From the NCBI GenBank assembly GCA_031285085.1, contig JAITWW010000026.1, forward strand, positions 1 to 8,112: a stretch of DNA of 8,112 bases. The letters run 5' to 3'. How positions within the stretch are numbered: the first letter of the stretch is position 1; each line of letters begins with the position of its first letter. Source of the DNA: Candidatus Methanofilum arcanum. GTDB lineage: Archaea > Halobacteriota > Methanomicrobia > Methanomicrobiales > Methanospirillaceae. The translations under genes and the position numbers were made by a program. Positions 5,767 to 8,112 of this stretch are shown here, piece by piece. Below the pieces are notes generated by a model, which searched no databases, was not told the origin of the DNA, and saw nothing but the letters and a program-made list of their open reading frames with translations.

Positions 5767-5773
5767 TTTTTTT
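5767..5773 (+). terminator. T-tract terminator candidate after the surface-protein gene
   Basis: Seven T residues in a pyrimidine-rich context (TCCCTCTTTTTTT), 25 bp after the TAA at 5740-5742. Archaeal RNA polymerase commonly terminates at such U-tracts without a hairpin. Confidence 0.45.
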
Positions 5774-5787
5774 GCTGCACTACAACA

Positions 5788-5905
5788 ACTCCAAATGAAA
5801 GAGCCGAAAGGCTTTATGAACGGTGTACCTGTACTACACGTGAGAAACGTTGGAGTGGGGTATGCCAACTCTGGATTGTAACCAGCTATTCTCTCTCTCA
5901 GTTGG
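5788..5905. other. Candidate structured region in the convergent intergenic space
   Basis: A 7-bp stem ACTCCAA (5788-5794) / TTGGAGT (5850-5856) encloses two smaller hairpins: AGAGCC-GAAA-GGCTTT (5800-5815, a GNRA tetraloop with one G-U pair) and GTGTA/TACAC (5823-5839), giving a three-way junction. A second element follows: CCAACT (5865-5870) / AGTTGG (5900-5905) around CTGG (5871-5874) / CCAG (5882-5885). The tRNA T-loop and anticodon arm are absent, so it is not a tRNA. It may be a small RNA, an untranslated-region structure or mobile-element debris. Confidence 0.3.
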
Positions 5906-6000
5906 GATCAATTATTTCCATGAAAATCAATGCTCATCAACCATGGTCAACAAGAACGCAGTTTTGCGTAACTCCTGACTGATAATAGACAAAACATTGG

Positions 6001-6006
6001 AAAAAA
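6001..6006 (-). terminator. T-tract terminator candidate after argS
   Basis: On the minus strand a TTTTTTCC run begins 25 nt after the argS stop codon (6032-6034). It has no hairpin, as is normal for archaeal termination. Confidence 0.4.
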
Positions 6007-6031
6007 GGTGTACATTGTGTGACTGCTTCTC

Positions 6032-7738
6032 TCACATTGCTGAGAGAGGATCAATGCCAAGGGTGAGAAGTGCTTCTTGTAATGTATTCTGTGTTGCAGC
6101 AACGAGAGCAAGCCGACTCTCACGGGTAATACCCTCACTCTTTAATACTGGCTCGGCATGGTAAAATGAATTAAAAAGGTCAGCAAGCTCACGGGCATAG
6201 ATAGCAAGCAGATGTGGACGTGAATCAGAAACAACCTGCTGAATAATAGATGGAAACTTCGCGATATGTTTTACGAGCGCTATCTCATAGGGTGTTTCAT
6301 AAACAAGAGAAGAAGATACAGCAGATTCCCCTGCCCATCCTGCTTCTCTTGCTTTTTGTAACATACTGCATGCACGTGCATGGGCATACTGAATATATGG
6401 TCCACTCTGCTTTTCAAAATCAAGTGCTTCTTTCCAGTTAAACACAGTGCTTTTCTCTGGAATTGTTTTTACGATATCATATCTAATCGCAGAAACCGAG
6501 ACCGACCTTGCAATTGCATCCCGCTCGCTATCACTGAGATCCGGACGGCGTGCCGCAACTTCTGCTTTCGCTCGCTCAAGCACCTCATCAAGCAGCTCAT
6601 CAGCAGAGATAAACTTTCCACGCCGCGTGCTCATGGAACCCTCTGGAAGTGAGACAAACTCAAAAAAAAGAATCGCAGGAGGCTTTTCTCCAAGCACTTC
6701 AAGGGTTGCCTGAAGCTGTTTTCCAATCAACTTATGATCCGCACCAAGCACATCAATGACGCGAGAAAAATTATGTGCTTTCCAGCGGTGGTACGCAAGA
6801 TCACGTGCTGCATATACACTTGTTCCATCAGAACGGCGCAGCACATACTCCTTTTCAAACCCGTACTCACTGAGATCAAGAGATAATGTCTCCTCATGCT
6901 TTGCAATAGGAAGACGAGCAATCCTTGCAAGAAGCCTTTCAGTATCTCCATTTTTGACAAAATCACTTTCAAAAATAAAACGATCATGCTGTACATCAAG
7001 GCGTGCAAGCGTCTCTTTAAATCCATTCAGACAGCGCATGACCGGCACGCGAAATCTACGTAAGACCTCAGGATCACCCGCTTCCACACCTTGCATTAAC
7101 TTCTCAATCTCTGTTGCATGAGCCGGTTCAGCCTCAAGATCCCGATTTGCCTGAATATAGACATCAGCAACCAGATGATCCCCTTTTTTGGAAGCATGAC
7201 TCATATCCTGTTTTTGCCACTCAATACCCCAGCTCACGATTGCGATCTGACGACCCATATCATTGACATAAAACTGCACCTCAACAGGATACCCTGCCTT
7301 TCTAAAACAACGTGCAAGCGTATCTCCAAGGATGGTATTTCTGATATGACCAACATGTAATGGCCCATTTGGGTTGGCACTTGTATGCTCTAAACAGATA
7401 GACACCTGCTGTGGATCTTTGGACACCACACCTGTTCCATATCCAAGAACCTGGGCGAGCTCTACTGCTCGTGCACAGTATGAAGAACCAAAAACAAAAT
7501 TGATATATGGACCAAGAGTCGTTATCGTGCAATCAATCTCGGCCTCAAGCTCTTCTCTGATCTTCTCAACTAACTCTGTTGCGACCTCGGCAGGATTTCG
7601 CTTCTCTTCTTTAGCAATAGCAAATGCAATTGTTGATGCAAGATCTGCATGCTCTCCTCCATCTGTGAGCAGTGCATTATCCCGTCCTGTGACTTTACAT
7701 AAAAGAGATGAAATGAAATTATAGGTTGTGGAGTACAT
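6032..7738 (-). CDS. argS: Arginyl-tRNA synthetase
   Basis: 568 residues, the usual archaeal ArgRS length. The enzyme joins arginine to tRNA-Arg in the cytoplasm, with ATP consumption; like GluRS and GlnRS it needs bound tRNA for activation. Residues 1-95 are the N-terminal additional domain that reads the tRNA elbow. The class I HIGH signature is A-N-P-N-G-P-L-H-V-G-H (121-131), followed by V-N-D-M-G-R-Q (158-164) in the Rossmann fold. The KMSKS loop is the divergent form S-M-S-T-R-R-G-K-F (368-376), which is normal in many ArgRS. The helical DALR anticodon-binding domain begins near Y-I-Q-Y-A-H-A-R (448-455) and runs to the C-terminal L-G-I-D-P-L-S-A-M. The ATG at 7736-7738 lies 13 bp after the prf1 stop, with only a weak AAGAGA purine run as ribosome site, which suggests co-transcription and perhaps translational coupling with prf1. 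No missing residue was noticed. Confidence 0.97.
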   Translation of the reverse strand: MYSTTYNFISSLLCKVTGRDNALLTDGGEHADLASTIAFAIAKEEKRNPAEVATELVEKIREELEAEIDCTITTLGPYINFVFGSSYCARAVELAQVLGYGTGVVSKDPQQVSICLEHTSANPNGPLHVGHIRNTILGDTLARCFRKAGYPVEVQFYVNDMGRQIAIVSWGIEWQKQDMSHASKKGDHLVADVYIQANRDLEAEPAHATEIEKLMQGVEAGDPEVLRRFRVPVMRCLNGFKETLARLDVQHDRFIFESDFVKNGDTERLLARIARLPIAKHEETLSLDLSEYGFEKEYVLRRSDGTSVYAARDLAYHRWKAHNFSRVIDVLGADHKLIGKQLQATLEVLGEKPPAILFFEFVSLPEGSMSTRRGKFISADELLDEVLERAKAEVAARRPDLSDSERDAIARSVSVSAIRYDIVKTIPEKSTVFNWKEALDFEKQSGPYIQYAHARACSMLQKAREAGWAGESAVSSSLVYETPYEIALVKHIAKFPSIIQQVVSDSRPHLLAIYARELADLFNSFYHAEPVLKSEGITRESRLALVAATQNTLQEALLTLGIDPLSAM

Positions 7739-7751
7739 TGCTTTATTCTCT

Positions 7752-8112
7752 TTAAAATCCTGTTCTATATCTCAAAATTCCTGCAATACCACCAAATGCA
7801 GAGAATAGCTGACTTCCTTCCTCAAAATCATCTGAGATAATCTCGACCTTTGTATTACTGGCATCTGCAAGGTCAGTGAGCTCATCAATGATATCAATCT
7901 CTTCAATGAGCACAAGAGGTGCGGTGCAATTTGGACAAGATCCAGCATCTACATCTCCGATATCCTTCCCTGGCTCAGTCTGCACCGTCAGCTCTGTTGT
8001 ATACTTGCAGTTATCACACTCAAAACGCAGTCTACTCTTTCGCAGACGGCTTGAGAGCAATAACATCTCCACCGCACCAAGCTCAAGATTTTCACGCAGG
8101 TTCTTCTCACCA
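7752..8112 (-). CDS. prf1: Peptide chain release factor aRF1 (eRF1 family), C-terminal part; 5' end outside window
   Basis: The frame is open from the window edge to TAA at 7752-7754, giving 119 visible residues. The class-1 release factor aRF1 reads all three stop codons and triggers peptidyl-tRNA hydrolysis; the part seen here is the C-terminal domain, which contacts aEF1A/ABCE1. It begins with E-K-N-L-R-E-N-L-E-L-G-A-V-E-M-L-L-L-S, the usual 'ALxxGAVDTLLxS' motif. Then come two C-x-x-C pairs (E-C-D-N-C and S-C-P-N-C), the zinc-ribbon-like minidomain of archaeal RF1, followed by D-I-I-D-E-L-T-D-L-A and V-E-I-I-S, and the family-typical ending F-G-G-I-A-G-I-L-R-Y. The NIKS and GGQ domains lie beyond the window. 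It is upstream of argS with a 13-bp gap, probably one operon. Confidence 0.93.
   Translation of the reverse strand, partial: GEKNLRENLELGAVEMLLLSSRLRKSRLRFECDNCKYTTELTVQTEPGKDIGDVDAGSCPNCTAPLVLIEEIDIIDELTDLADASNTKVEIISDDFEEGSQLFSAFGGIAGILRYRTGF

Noticed and set aside
5352..5780. Antisense 142-codon ORF opposite the end of the surface-protein gene
   Set aside because: Its serine runs are the reverse reading of GAT/GAC Asp codons in the acidic repeats; no ribosome site.
5788..5856. tRNA gene suggested by a 7-bp closing stem and 69-nt length
   Set aside because: There is no T-loop consensus, no anticodon arm in the right place and no D-loop GG; the fold is a simple three-way junction at best.
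6727..7121. ORFs of about 100-120 codons overlapping argS in other frames
   Set aside because: argS is unambiguous over this range and the overlapping translations are low-quality shadows.

Overview
This looks like a piece of an archaeal genome, most likely a methanogen of the Methanomicrobia (family-level inference only; a Methanospirillum-like organism would fit). The evidence is an archaeal-type class-1 release factor (aRF1) tail next to an archaeal-type arginyl-tRNA synthetase, strong GAGGT Shine-Dalgarno sites, an IS630-type element and a PD-(D/E)XK/DUF1703-like nuclease remnant. The window splits into a conserved housekeeping end (about 6030-8112, minus strand) and an AT-rich accessory part (1-6030).

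Layout, left to right. Positions 1-153 hold the 3' end of a probable PD-(D/E)XK nuclease (DUF1703-like). Its end overlaps a 139-bp foldback element (139-277), followed by a short in-frame tail (278-397) typical of Rpn/PDDEXK transposase-type nucleases. Removing exactly 139-277 would join both pieces in one frame. Positions 398-1582 are AT-rich and almost gene-free, with one doubtful 86-codon ORF (806-1066) and two tandem hairpins (1219-1278). Positions 1583-2964 are a complete IS630-family insertion sequence with perfect 19-bp terminal inverted repeats and flanking TA dinucleotides. Its transposase is split into two overlapping frames joined by a textbook A AAA AAG -1 slippery heptamer followed by a hairpin. 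Positions 2967-3693 are AT-rich non-coding DNA with hairpins and a strong ribosome binding site that leads only to a Met-stop and a 7-codon ORF.

Positions 3694-5742 encode the most unusual gene: a 682-residue secreted protein with a signal peptide, 38 cysteines in the mature part arranged in regular pairs, a Ser/Gly/acidic linker, five Asp-Asp-x-Leu-Thr tandem repeats and an uncharged hydrophobic C-terminal tail. It looks like a disulfide-stabilised cell-surface protein of unknown function. A convergent intergenic region (5743-6031) carries U-tracts for both genes and two candidate RNA structures.

On the minus strand, prf1 (aRF1, truncated by the window edge) is followed after 13 bp by argS, probably as a translation operon. 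Release factor and ArgRS both act in protein synthesis. Nothing in the sequence links the accessory genes to one another functionally.
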